Origin: an uncultured Oscillospiraceae bacterium
Lineage (GTDB): Bacteria > Bacillota > Clostridia > Oscillospirales > Acutalibacteraceae
Direction of reading: 5' to 3'
Length of the DNA: 7,211 nt
Assembly (NCBI GenBank): GCA_900552225.1
Contig: URYX01000086.1
Location: forward strand, 1 to 7,211
Shown: positions 1-5,494 of the stretch, in pieces
How the letters are laid out: each line of letters starts with the position of its first letter
Numbering within the stretch: the stretch's first letter is position 1
Translations under genes and position numbers: made by a program
The notes under the pieces: model-generated
What the model saw: the letters and a program-made list of their open reading frames with translations, nothing else
Database searches by the model: none
Told to the model about the DNA's origin: nothing

Positions 1-33
1 TCGTCGGCAGCGTCAGATGTGTATAAGAGACAG
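1..33 (+). other. Illumina Nextera read-1 adapter (non-genomic)
   Basis: The first 33 bases match the Nextera read-1 transposase adapter: the 14-base TCGTCGGCAGCGTC tail followed by the 19-base Tn5 mosaic end (15-33, ending in AAGAGACAG). It is library adapter left untrimmed at a contig end, not organism DNA. Genomic sequence begins at 34. Translated in frame with the following gene it adds the spurious residues MYKRQ, so any annotated start inside it is false. Confidence 0.98.
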
Positions 34-396
34 GCTCTGAGAAAAAGCATGACGCCGTGGGAGCAAAAGCTGTGGTATCAATTCTTGCGGCAGTATCCCC
101 TGCGGTTTCAACGGCAAAAGGCCATCGGAAATTATATAACAGATTTTTATTGTGCAAAAGCAGGACTTGTTATAGAGCTGGATGGCGGCGGACACTATAC
201 CGAACAGCAAGCAGCAAAAGATCAAATCCGCACAAAAGAATTGGAAAGAATGCATTTAAAGGTTTTAAGAATCTGCAATACAGATATAGACCACAATTTC
301 AGAGGTGTATGTACCTCTATCGATCGAACCGTTAAAAGCCTTTTTCCTCTGTCGTCATCTCAGGCCATTGCCTCATCCAAGAAGAATAACGGCTGA
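34..396 (+). CDS. DUF559-family endonuclease-like protein, 5'-truncated
   Basis: The fragment has 120 residues and its N-terminus is lost at the contig end. It matches the DUF559 family, small proteins with a Vsr/PD-(D/E)XK-like nuclease fold. Visible hallmarks, counting from base 34, are LRKSMTPWEQKLW (2-14), F-Q-R-Q (25-28), IGNYITDFYC with Asp37 (31-40), VIELDGGGH with Glu48, Asp50 and His54 (46-54), and VLRICNTDI (77-85). Asp37 and Glu48 are the likely metal ligands by family analogy. Members usually have a short lead before the LRK segment, so perhaps 15-25 residues are missing. The true start cannot be seen, and the ATG at 19 lies in adapter. Base composition (about 42% GC over 61-360 by hand count) and A/T-ending codons differ sharply from the genes downstream, suggesting recent acquisition. 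Substrate and biological role are unknown for most of this family. Confidence 0.88.
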   Translation, partial: ALRKSMTPWEQKLWYQFLRQYPLRFQRQKAIGNYITDFYCAKAGLVIELDGGGHYTEQQAAKDQIRTKELERMHLKVLRICNTDIDHNFRGVCTSIDRTVKSLFPLSSSQAIASSKKNNG

Positions 397-432
397 TTCG
401 CCTTAATTCCAATTCCGATATTCATCTCAAAA

Positions 433-438
433 AAGGAG
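433..438 (+). promoter_or_regulatory. Ribosome binding site of the FNT-family gene
   Basis: AAGGAG lies 8 bases before the ATG at 447 and fixes that start. I see no convincing sigma-A promoter in the 50 bases between the preceding stop (396) and this ATG. The gene may be read through from upstream or use a promoter inside the preceding gene. Confidence 0.8.
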
Positions 439-446
439 CTGTTCCT

Positions 447-1094
447 ATGGAGCACAAGGGCACCGCACTCGGCATTACATTTTTTAAGGCCGTCCTGGCC
501 GGACTCATGATCGGAACCGGAGGAACAGTCTATCTCTCCTGTGCGAATAAAACGGTCGGTGCCGTGCTGTTTGCCGTCGGCCTGTTCACCATCTGCGTCT
601 ACGGCATGAACCTCTATACCGGAAAAATCGGCTACGTTTCGCTGACGCATTTCTGGAGGGACATGCGCGACATGGGACTCATCTGGTGCGGCAACCTCGT
701 CGGCACGGGGCTTTGCGGTCTCGGCGTGCGCCTGATGCAGCGGGAAACGCTGACCGCCGCCGCGGAAGCGACGGCCGCGGCCAAGGCCGAAGCCCCGCTT
801 TTGACCGTACTGATCTCCGCCGTATTCTGCGGCATGCTGATGTATATGGCGGTCAATACCTATAAGCTGTTTTCCGCCTCCCACCCGGTCGTCGGAATCA
901 TCGCCGTCTTTCTCGGGGTCGTCACCTTTATTCTGAGCGGCTTTGAGCACTGCATCGCCAATATGTTCTACCTCTCGGCCGGAGCCGCCTGGTCGTGGCG
1001 CTCCCTGTCGGCGATTCTGTGCGCCACCCTCGGCAATTCCGCCGGAGCCACCCTGCTCCGGCAGGCCGAGGCCCTGCGCCGCCGCACGGCATAG
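447..1094 (+). CDS. Formate/nitrite transporter (FNT) family channel, short form
   Basis: A 215-residue membrane protein, expected to be a pentameric channel for small monovalent anions such as formate, nitrite or hydrosulfide. Family signatures are the GAVLFAVGLFTICVYGMNLYTGK stretch (starting at residue 38), corresponding to the TM2/loop region that usually ends LFTGN; GNLVG (82-86); and SGFEHCIANMFY (164-175), which carries the pore histidine (His168, equivalent to the conserved FocA His). About six hydrophobic segments can be placed: 12-31, 37-57, 75-97, 118-140, 147-166 and 186-206. It is clearly shorter than typical 250-290-residue FNT members, mainly in the N-terminus and the loop around 98-117, which is Ala/Glu/Lys-rich. 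Asn of LFTGN is replaced by Lys60. Substrate cannot be predicted. It ends in a convergent intergenic region with a terminator. Confidence 0.88.
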   Translation: MEHKGTALGITFFKAVLAGLMIGTGGTVYLSCANKTVGAVLFAVGLFTICVYGMNLYTGKIGYVSLTHFWRDMRDMGLIWCGNLVGTGLCGLGVRLMQRETLTAAAEATAAAKAEAPLLTVLISAVFCGMLMYMAVNTYKLFSASHPVVGIIAVFLGVVTFILSGFEHCIANMFYLSAGAAWSWRSLSAILCATLGNSAGATLLRQAEALRRRTA

Positions 1095-1116
1095 ACAAAG
1101 CCTCCGGGTACCGCCA

Positions 1117-1143
1117 CTTCGGAAGCGAAATATTTTTCCGAAG
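1117..1143. repeat. 8-bp perfect inverted repeat downstream of the FNT gene
   Basis: CTTCGGAA (1117-1124) and TTCCGAAG (1136-1143) are exact inverse complements around an 11-base AT-rich loop. An outer arm pair, CAAAGCC (1096-1102) with GGCTTTG (1158-1164), encloses it and is followed 5 bases later by six T (1170-1175). On the + strand this could be a first, imperfect transcription terminator for the FNT gene or a structured 3' end. The role is inferred. Confidence 0.55.
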
Positions 1144-1194
1144 ACCTTGCCTCATTGGGCTTTGACTCATTTTTTGTTGAAAGACACGGAACAA

Positions 1195-1240
1195 GGGCAC
1201 TCCTGAAGCATGTTCTCCAATGCCTCGGGAGCGCCCTTTT
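1195..1240. terminator. Rho-independent terminator shared by convergent genes
   Basis: GGGCACTCCTGAAGCAT (1195-1211) pairs with 1220-1236 (ATGCCTCGGGAGCGCCC) through 17 positions: 14 Watson-Crick pairs, one G-T and two mismatches, around an 8-base loop. Four T and then CCCC follow on the + strand, so the U-tract is modest. It lies between the converging FNT gene (ends 1094) and the minus-strand ATP-grasp gene (ends 1263). It could stop transcription from either side, though on the minus strand the T-run is only TTGTT. Confidence 0.75.
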
Positions 1241-1262
1241 CCCCATTCCGCAAAATTGCCCG

Positions 1263-2273
1263 TCAAAGCTCCGGGAGCAGCGCCCGAAAGCGCGGCAGCA
1301 TTCCGCATTTGTCCGGCATATATGCCGGAATCTGCAGCAGATCAAACCCCGGGAACTGATTTCCCTCGATCAGCTGCGGCCCCTCGGCATCCACCGCCAC
1401 GTCCCAGCCGACATAGCCGATCTGCGGCAGCACCTTGGCCGCCTCGCAGCACATCTCCACCGACTCCCGCCAGAACGGCAGCACATAGCCGATCAGCGGA
1501 CACCCGGTCATCGGATGCTCCGTATAGGCATGATACTCCGTGTCATAGGCCGGATAGCAGATAGCCCCCGTCTTTTCATCCACCGGAGCCATCATGCCTC
1601 CCGCGTGCAGATTGTCCACGCACTTTCCGCCGTTGCCGAGCCGGATATACGCATACACCACATGCGCCTCCCCGCCGGACAGCACCGTCATGATGCGGTA
1701 GGTGTTGACCGCATAGGGATAGAGGCGGGACAACGCCTCATGCTGCACCACACAGTCCTCGATCAGGCCGATTCCGTCCGCACGCAGCTTGTCGAGCATC
1801 GCCTCCGCCGACGGGAAATCCGACTTGTTCAGCTTTTCCACGCCCTGCCCGCAGGCCGCGCTGAGCGGCTTGGCCACAATCGTCTCGCGATCGCACATAA
1901 ATTCCGCAAAGGCCGCCCCGTCCGCCGTCCGGAGGTCCAACCAGCCGCGGCGGATAAACGGCGCAAATTTCTCGTTGAACTCCGCCTTATCCTCCATAAA
2001 ATGCTCATACGCCGGATCGTTCAGCCTCTGCACGATGCGGTTGTTAATGCCGCGCGTCACATAGGTGGCGCGCTGCTCCGGCGTCAGATCGTAAAACTCG
2101 CACTGCTCGTAATCCTTGTAGCCGGCTCCGTACCGCGTCCCGCAGCGCACCATGTCGCAAAACAGCCAAAGGCGGGAGCGACCGGTCTTGCGGTGGATCC
2201 GCCCGACCGCACGCAGCATGGCCCTGTGATCCATCTCCCATATACGCCGTATCAGATAGCCGATCCGCTTCAT
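1263..2273 (-). CDS. Sugar-transfer-associated ATP-grasp protein
   Basis: A 336-residue protein that looks like the ATP-grasp family found beside glycosyl- and hexapeptide-transferase genes (ATPgrasp_ST type). ATP-grasp enzymes join a carboxylate to an amine or similar group through an acyl-phosphate; the substrate here is unknown. Visible are a basic N-terminus (1-35), TIVAKPLSAACGQGV (131-145) with the nucleotide-binding Lys135 and a Gly-rich loop, a strand region GLIEDCVVQHEALS (169-182), NTYRIMTVL (190-198), DNLHAGGM (220-227), and the C-terminal metal-binding stretch GWDVAVDAEGPQLIEGNQFPG (289-309) with Asp291, Glu303 and Asn305. The start at 2273 is preferred over an in-frame TTG at 2345 because that TTG is itself the -35 box of the promoter and a GAGGGAG ribosome site precedes 2273. 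There are no membrane segments, so it is probably cytoplasmic and monocistronic. Confidence 0.8.
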   Translation of the reverse strand: MKRIGYLIRRIWEMDHRAMLRAVGRIHRKTGRSRLWLFCDMVRCGTRYGAGYKDYEQCEFYDLTPEQRATYVTRGINNRIVQRLNDPAYEHFMEDKAEFNEKFAPFIRRGWLDLRTADGAAFAEFMCDRETIVAKPLSAACGQGVEKLNKSDFPSAEAMLDKLRADGIGLIEDCVVQHEALSRLYPYAVNTYRIMTVLSGGEAHVVYAYIRLGNGGKCVDNLHAGGMMAPVDEKTGAICYPAYDTEYHAYTEHPMTGCPLIGYVLPFWRESVEMCCEAAKVLPQIGYVGWDVAVDAEGPQLIEGNQFPGFDLLQIPAYMPDKCGMLPRFRALLPEL

Positions 2274-2316
2274 CCGCCGCTCCCTCTTTCCGTCTCCGTT
2301 TGCCGTTCTGCGGCTT

Positions 2317-2345
2317 ATTATACTACGGATGGAATTTTTTATCAA
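2317..2345 (-). promoter_or_regulatory. Sigma-A-type promoter of the ATP-grasp gene
   Basis: Read on the minus strand, TTGATA (2345-2340) and TATAAT (2322-2317) are separated by exactly 17 bases: a 5/6 match to the -35 consensus and a perfect -10. Transcription would start near 2310, giving a leader of about 37 bases before the ATG at 2273. This also rules out the in-frame TTG at 2345 as a start codon. Confidence 0.85.
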
Positions 2346-2351
2346 GAAATA

Positions 2352-2381
2352 CTTTCAAAAAGGGCGTTGATGTGGTATACT
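2352..2381 (+). promoter_or_regulatory. Extended -10 promoter of the flippase-murT-gatD operon
   Basis: TGGTATACT (2373-2381) gives an extended -10 element (TG-N-TATACT, 5/6 to consensus). The -35 position holds only weak matches (TTTCAA at 2353-2358 with 17-base spacing), which fits extended -10 promoters. The start would be near 2388, so the leader to the TTG start at 2415 is short. It is back to back with the stronger minus-strand promoter; the two -35 regions are only about 8 bases apart. Confidence 0.65.
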
Positions 2382-2397
2382 ACATACGATTATCCTT

Positions 2398-2417
2398 TAA
2401 AGGAGGTGCCGTGCTTG
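2398..2417 (+). promoter_or_regulatory. Strong RBS that selects a TTG start
   Basis: AAAGGAGGTG (2398-2407) is an almost full anti-16S match. The core AGGAGG ends 8 bases before TTG at 2415, which is optimal. The nearest in-frame ATG, 2427, is 20 bases away and therefore less likely. Confidence 0.8.
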
Positions 2418-4055
2418 GGTAAACGAATGAAGAAAAACGGATTCGTGGAGGGGGCCGTGGCCGCCTACGCCGCCATTATCGTCACCAAGCTGCTTGGGGC
2501 CCTGTACGGCATCCCGTTTTACGGCATCATCGGTGACACCGGCGGTGTCATCTACTCCTGTGCCTATAACGTCTATTCCCTGCTGCTCGATGTCTCCACC
2601 TCCGGCATCCCCGTGGCCATGAGCATTTTGATCAGCGAATACAGCGCCCGCGGACAGTATTACACCGAAAAACGGGCCTATCGCCTCGGCCTGCAGCTGA
2701 TCGGCATACTCTCGCTGCTGGCCTTCGCCGTGCTGCAGCTGTTCGCCCCTCAGATCGAGCGCTTCTTCCTGGCGGACATGACGGAGGGCGTGGCCGTGGG
2801 CGACATCGAAACCGCCATCCGCGTCATGGCCTTCTGCCTGCTTATCGTCCCCTTCCTGAGCCTGCGCCGCGGCTATCTTCAGGGACATAAATTCATCGCC
2901 GTGGCCTCCCGGAGTCAGGTCATCGAGCAGGCGGTGCGCATCGCCGTTGTGCTGGTCGGCTCCTACGTTGCCATCCGCGTCCTGCAGCTCGGCACCGTCA
3001 CGGGCGTCTGCTTTGCGCTGAGCGGGGCCGCCGTCGGCGCCGCGGCCGCGCTCCTGTACCTGCAGGTCAAGAGCCGCCGGAGCGCCGCCCTGTTCCATAC
3101 CGGAGAATGCACCGAGGCCCACGCCGCCCCCCGCAGTGTGATTCTGCGCCGCATCTTCGCCTGCTGTCTGACCATCGTGATCGTCTCCATGGCCAACAGC
3201 ATTTATAACCTGGTGGACATGAAAATGCTGCTGCTCGGGCTGCACCGCATCGGCTTTACCGACGAAGCCACCCAGACCATTGCCTCCGTCGCGTCCACCT
3301 GGATTCCGAAAATCAGCATGATTCTCGTCGCGCTGCCGCTCGGGCTGACCAGCTCCATCGCCCCGCATATGGCGGAGAGCTACGCGGCCGGCGACCGCAA
3401 GGGGGTCAACCGCAAATTCAATCAGGCCCTCGGCACCCTCTTTCTGCTGCTGCTGCCGCTGTCCGTCGGCATGATTCTCTTTGCCGAGCCGATCTACCGC
3501 GTGTTCTACGGCTCCAGTCCCTACGGTGCCTCCATCCTGCAGTTTTCCGCCGTCATCAACGTGATCGGCTCCGTCGGCACCGTGGCCTCCATGACGCTGC
3601 AGAGCGTCAACCGCGGCAAGGCCGTCTGTTTCTATACCGTCATCGGACTGGCTGCCAACGCCGCATTGGACCTTCCGTTCATTTACCTGTTCCAATGGCT
3701 CGGCTGGCCGGCTTACCTCGGCGCCTCGTTCTCCAGTGTGCTCGGACAGGCCCTGACCGCCTGGCTGCTGCTCCGCTTCATGAAGCGGCAGCTCCGGTTT
3801 ACCTTCCGCCCCGCGGTGCGCACCTTCCTGCGCTCCTTCCTGCCGACGCTCGCCATGCTGGCGGTCGTCTGGCCGCTGCACGCGGTGTGGCCGCCCGTCG
3901 AAACGCGCGGCCTCGCCCTGGTGGCACAGCTGGCGGTCGATGTCCTGTGCGGAGCCGCGGTCTACTTGCCGCTCGCCTATAAGACCGGGGCCGTCCGCGA
4001 CGTGTTCGGCAGCGACGCGCTGCAAAAGCTGCGGCACCGGCTCACCGGACGCTGA
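2415..4055 (+). CDS. SpoVB/MurJ-like lipid-linked precursor flippase
   Basis: A 546-residue polytopic membrane protein of the MOP/MATE-like polysaccharide-transporter superfamily, closest by eye to the SpoVB/YtgP group that flips lipid II or other undecaprenyl-linked precursors across the membrane. The N-terminal signature is strong: TKLLGALYGIPFYGIIG (24-40), GGVIYSCAYNVYS (43-55), STSGIP (61-66), ISEYSARG (73-80) and RRGYLQG (151-157). Hydrophobic stretches are consistent with 14 helices in two halves, joined by a charged cytoplasmic linker at about 217-243. The second half shows ASTWIPKISM (293-302), LTSSIAPHMAESY (311-323) and SVNRGKA (397-403). The open frame extends upstream to 1155, but that part is antisense to the ATP-grasp gene and crosses promoter sequence; the TTG at 2415 behind a near-perfect RBS is the real start. 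Lipid II as substrate is inferred from the murT/gatD neighbours. Confidence 0.88.
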   Translation: MGKRMKKNGFVEGAVAAYAAIIVTKLLGALYGIPFYGIIGDTGGVIYSCAYNVYSLLLDVSTSGIPVAMSILISEYSARGQYYTEKRAYRLGLQLIGILSLLAFAVLQLFAPQIERFFLADMTEGVAVGDIETAIRVMAFCLLIVPFLSLRRGYLQGHKFIAVASRSQVIEQAVRIAVVLVGSYVAIRVLQLGTVTGVCFALSGAAVGAAAALLYLQVKSRRSAALFHTGECTEAHAAPRSVILRRIFACCLTIVIVSMANSIYNLVDMKMLLLGLHRIGFTDEATQTIASVASTWIPKISMILVALPLGLTSSIAPHMAESYAAGDRKGVNRKFNQALGTLFLLLLPLSVGMILFAEPIYRVFYGSSPYGASILQFSAVINVIGSVGTVASMTLQSVNRGKAVCFYTVIGLAANAALDLPFIYLFQWLGWPAYLGASFSSVLGQALTAWLLLRFMKRQLRFTFRPAVRTFLRSFLPTLAMLAVVWPLHAVWPPVETRGLALVAQLAVDVLCGAAVYLPLAYKTGAVRDVFGSDALQKLRHRLTGR

Positions 4056-4094
4056 CCGGAAGCCCTTCAATTACGGTGACGGCCGTCTGCCGTC

Positions 4095-4100
4095 AGGAGG
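4095..4100 (+). promoter_or_regulatory. Ribosome binding site of murT-like gene
   Basis: AGGAGG ends 8 bases before ATG 4109. It decides against the upstream in-frame GTG at 4076. The 53-base gap after the flippase stop contains a 10-bp palindrome GACGGCCGTC (4078-4087) but no terminator, so co-transcription is likely. Confidence 0.85.
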
Positions 4101-4108
4101 CATCTGTC

Positions 4109-5494
4109 ATGAAAAAACTGCGATTCTGGCTTGCCCTGTGGGCGGGGAAATTCTTCCTGTGGCTGTTCCGGAAAACCGGAAACGAACGCGACGACCGCCC
4201 GGGCATGGCCTCCATGCGGCTGTGCGGCGACTTCCTGCGCTACGTCAAAAAGCCGCCGCTCACCATCGTTGTCACCGGCACCAACGGCAAAACCTCCATC
4301 TCCAGTATGGTCACCGACCTGCTGCGGATGCAGGGAAAGACCGTCGCCTATAACGACTGGGGTGCCAACCACCATGCCGGCGAGGCGCGCTGCCTGCTGG
4401 ACGCCGTCAGCATCTTCAACCGCCCGACCAAGGATGCGGCCGTAGTCGAGATGGACGAGCTGATCTCCTCGACCGACCTGCCGCAAATTCGCCCGCAATA
4501 TCTGATCGTCAACAATCTGGCGCGCGACTCCATGCTGCGCAACGCTCACCCCGCCTTTATTCTCGAGCATGTACGGCAGGCGGCGGACGGCTCGCCGGAC
4601 ACCACCGTTATCCTCAACGCCGACGACCCGCTGAGCTGCTTTATGGGAGAGCACAACCGCCGCTTCTATTTCGGCGTGTGCGACCAGCATATGCCGGAAT
4701 ACCCCACCCGCGTGGACGACTTCCCCGTCTGCCCGCGCTGCGGGGCCAAGCCGGTCTATCGCTACCGCAATTACCGCCACATCGGGGATTTTGTCTGCCC
4801 GGACTGCGGCCTGTGCTCGCCGCAGCGCGACTATTTCGTGACCGGGGTCGATCATGAGCACCGTACCCTGACCCTGCGCCACCCGGACGGCACGCTCCAT
4901 ACCTATCCGCTCATCTCCTCCTCGCTGCATAATCTCTATAACCTGACGGCGCTCATCACGCTGTTCTGCGTCATGGGAACCGACCCCGCCGCGCTGGCCG
5001 CACAGCTTGCATCCGTGCAGCTTCCCGCCTCGCGGGAGACGCGGGAGACGGTCGCCGGCATCGAGCTGATTACCCACGGCTGCAAGGCGCAGAACGCCAC
5101 CGCCGCCTCCACGGTATTTGAAGCCGTAACGCAGGACCCCGCCCCGAAGGACGTGGTGCTGCTGCTCGACGAGGTGTTTGCCAATCCCAAGAAATCCGAG
5201 ACGGTGGCCTGGCTGTGGGACACGGATTTTGAATACCTGAACACTCCCTCCGTTCGCAAAATCATCGTCGGCGGCGAGCGCTGGCTCGACCACCGCCTGC
5301 GGCTGCTGATGGCCGGCATTCCGGAGGATCGCTTTGTCTGCATGCGGGATATCGACGAGACCCCGGCCCACGTGGACACGGAGGGAATCGAAAAAATCTA
5401 CATTCTGCACGATGTCACATTGATCACCCGCAGCCGCCGCGTGCGCGATGCCATCCGCGAGCGGCTGGAGCGGGAAAAGGGGGCCTCGGTATGA
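4109..5494 (+). CDS. murT: MurT-like Mur ligase (lipid II amidation complex), divergent
   Basis: A 461-residue Mur-ligase-family protein with MurT architecture. In the known complex MurT activates the D-Glu alpha-carboxylate of lipid II with ATP and GatD supplies ammonia, giving D-isoglutamine. Visible here: a hydrophobic/basic N-terminus (LRFWLALWAGKFFLWLFRK), the ATP P-loop TGTNGKTS (56-63, Lys61), GANHHAGEA (about 88-96), EMDE, VNNLARDSMLR and LNADDP of the central domain, and a Cys4 zinc ribbon (C208-x2-C211 and C230-x2-C233) that is typical of MurT. The C-terminal DUF1727-like domain is recognisable from WLWDTDFE (368-375). It departs from the usual motifs: LVKNPAGFN is replaced by THGCKAQNATAAS (Lys326), and the ND-x-x-ADG-x-DVSW stretch by DEVFANPKKSETVAW (354-368). 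ATG 4109 was chosen for its RBS. Its stop overlaps gatD by four bases. Confidence 0.85.
   Translation: MKKLRFWLALWAGKFFLWLFRKTGNERDDRPGMASMRLCGDFLRYVKKPPLTIVVTGTNGKTSISSMVTDLLRMQGKTVAYNDWGANHHAGEARCLLDAVSIFNRPTKDAAVVEMDELISSTDLPQIRPQYLIVNNLARDSMLRNAHPAFILEHVRQAADGSPDTTVILNADDPLSCFMGEHNRRFYFGVCDQHMPEYPTRVDDFPVCPRCGAKPVYRYRNYRHIGDFVCPDCGLCSPQRDYFVTGVDHEHRTLTLRHPDGTLHTYPLISSSLHNLYNLTALITLFCVMGTDPAALAAQLASVQLPASRETRETVAGIELITHGCKAQNATAASTVFEAVTQDPAPKDVVLLLDEVFANPKKSETVAWLWDTDFEYLNTPSVRKIIVGGERWLDHRLRLLMAGIPEDRFVCMRDIDETPAHVDTEGIEKIYILHDVTLITRSRRVRDAIRERLEREKGASV
5032..5049 (+). repeat. 9-bp perfect tandem duplication in the murT-like gene
   Basis: GCGGGAGAC occurs twice head to tail and encodes Arg-Glu-Thr twice in frame, just before the C-terminal domain. 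This is probably a small in-frame slippage event with no effect on the reading frame. Confidence 0.8.

Noticed and set aside
1100..1175. Possible T-box leader, because GGTACCGC occurs near 1107
   Set aside because: The required TGG-N bulge context is absent, there is no specifier stem, and no aminoacyl-tRNA or amino-acid gene follows on the same strand.
2273..2345. TTG at 2345 as the start of the ATP-grasp gene (24 extra residues)
   Set aside because: It overlaps the -35 box of that gene's own promoter and would lie upstream of the transcription start.
1155..2414. Upstream extension of the flippase reading frame (a single 966-codon open frame ending at 4055)
   Set aside because: The upstream part is antisense to the ATP-grasp gene, is rich in Arg, His and Pro with no family resemblance, and crosses both promoters; the RBS at 2398-2407 marks TTG 2415.
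2397..4070. 557-codon open frame on the minus strand across the flippase gene
   Set aside because: Low-complexity Gly/Asp/Gln/His-rich translation, no RBS or family motif; a typical antisense shadow of a GC-rich coding region.
4076..4108. GTG 4076 as the start of the murT-like gene
   Set aside because: It has no RBS, whereas ATG 4109 has AGGAGG at ideal spacing and gives the usual MurT N-terminus.
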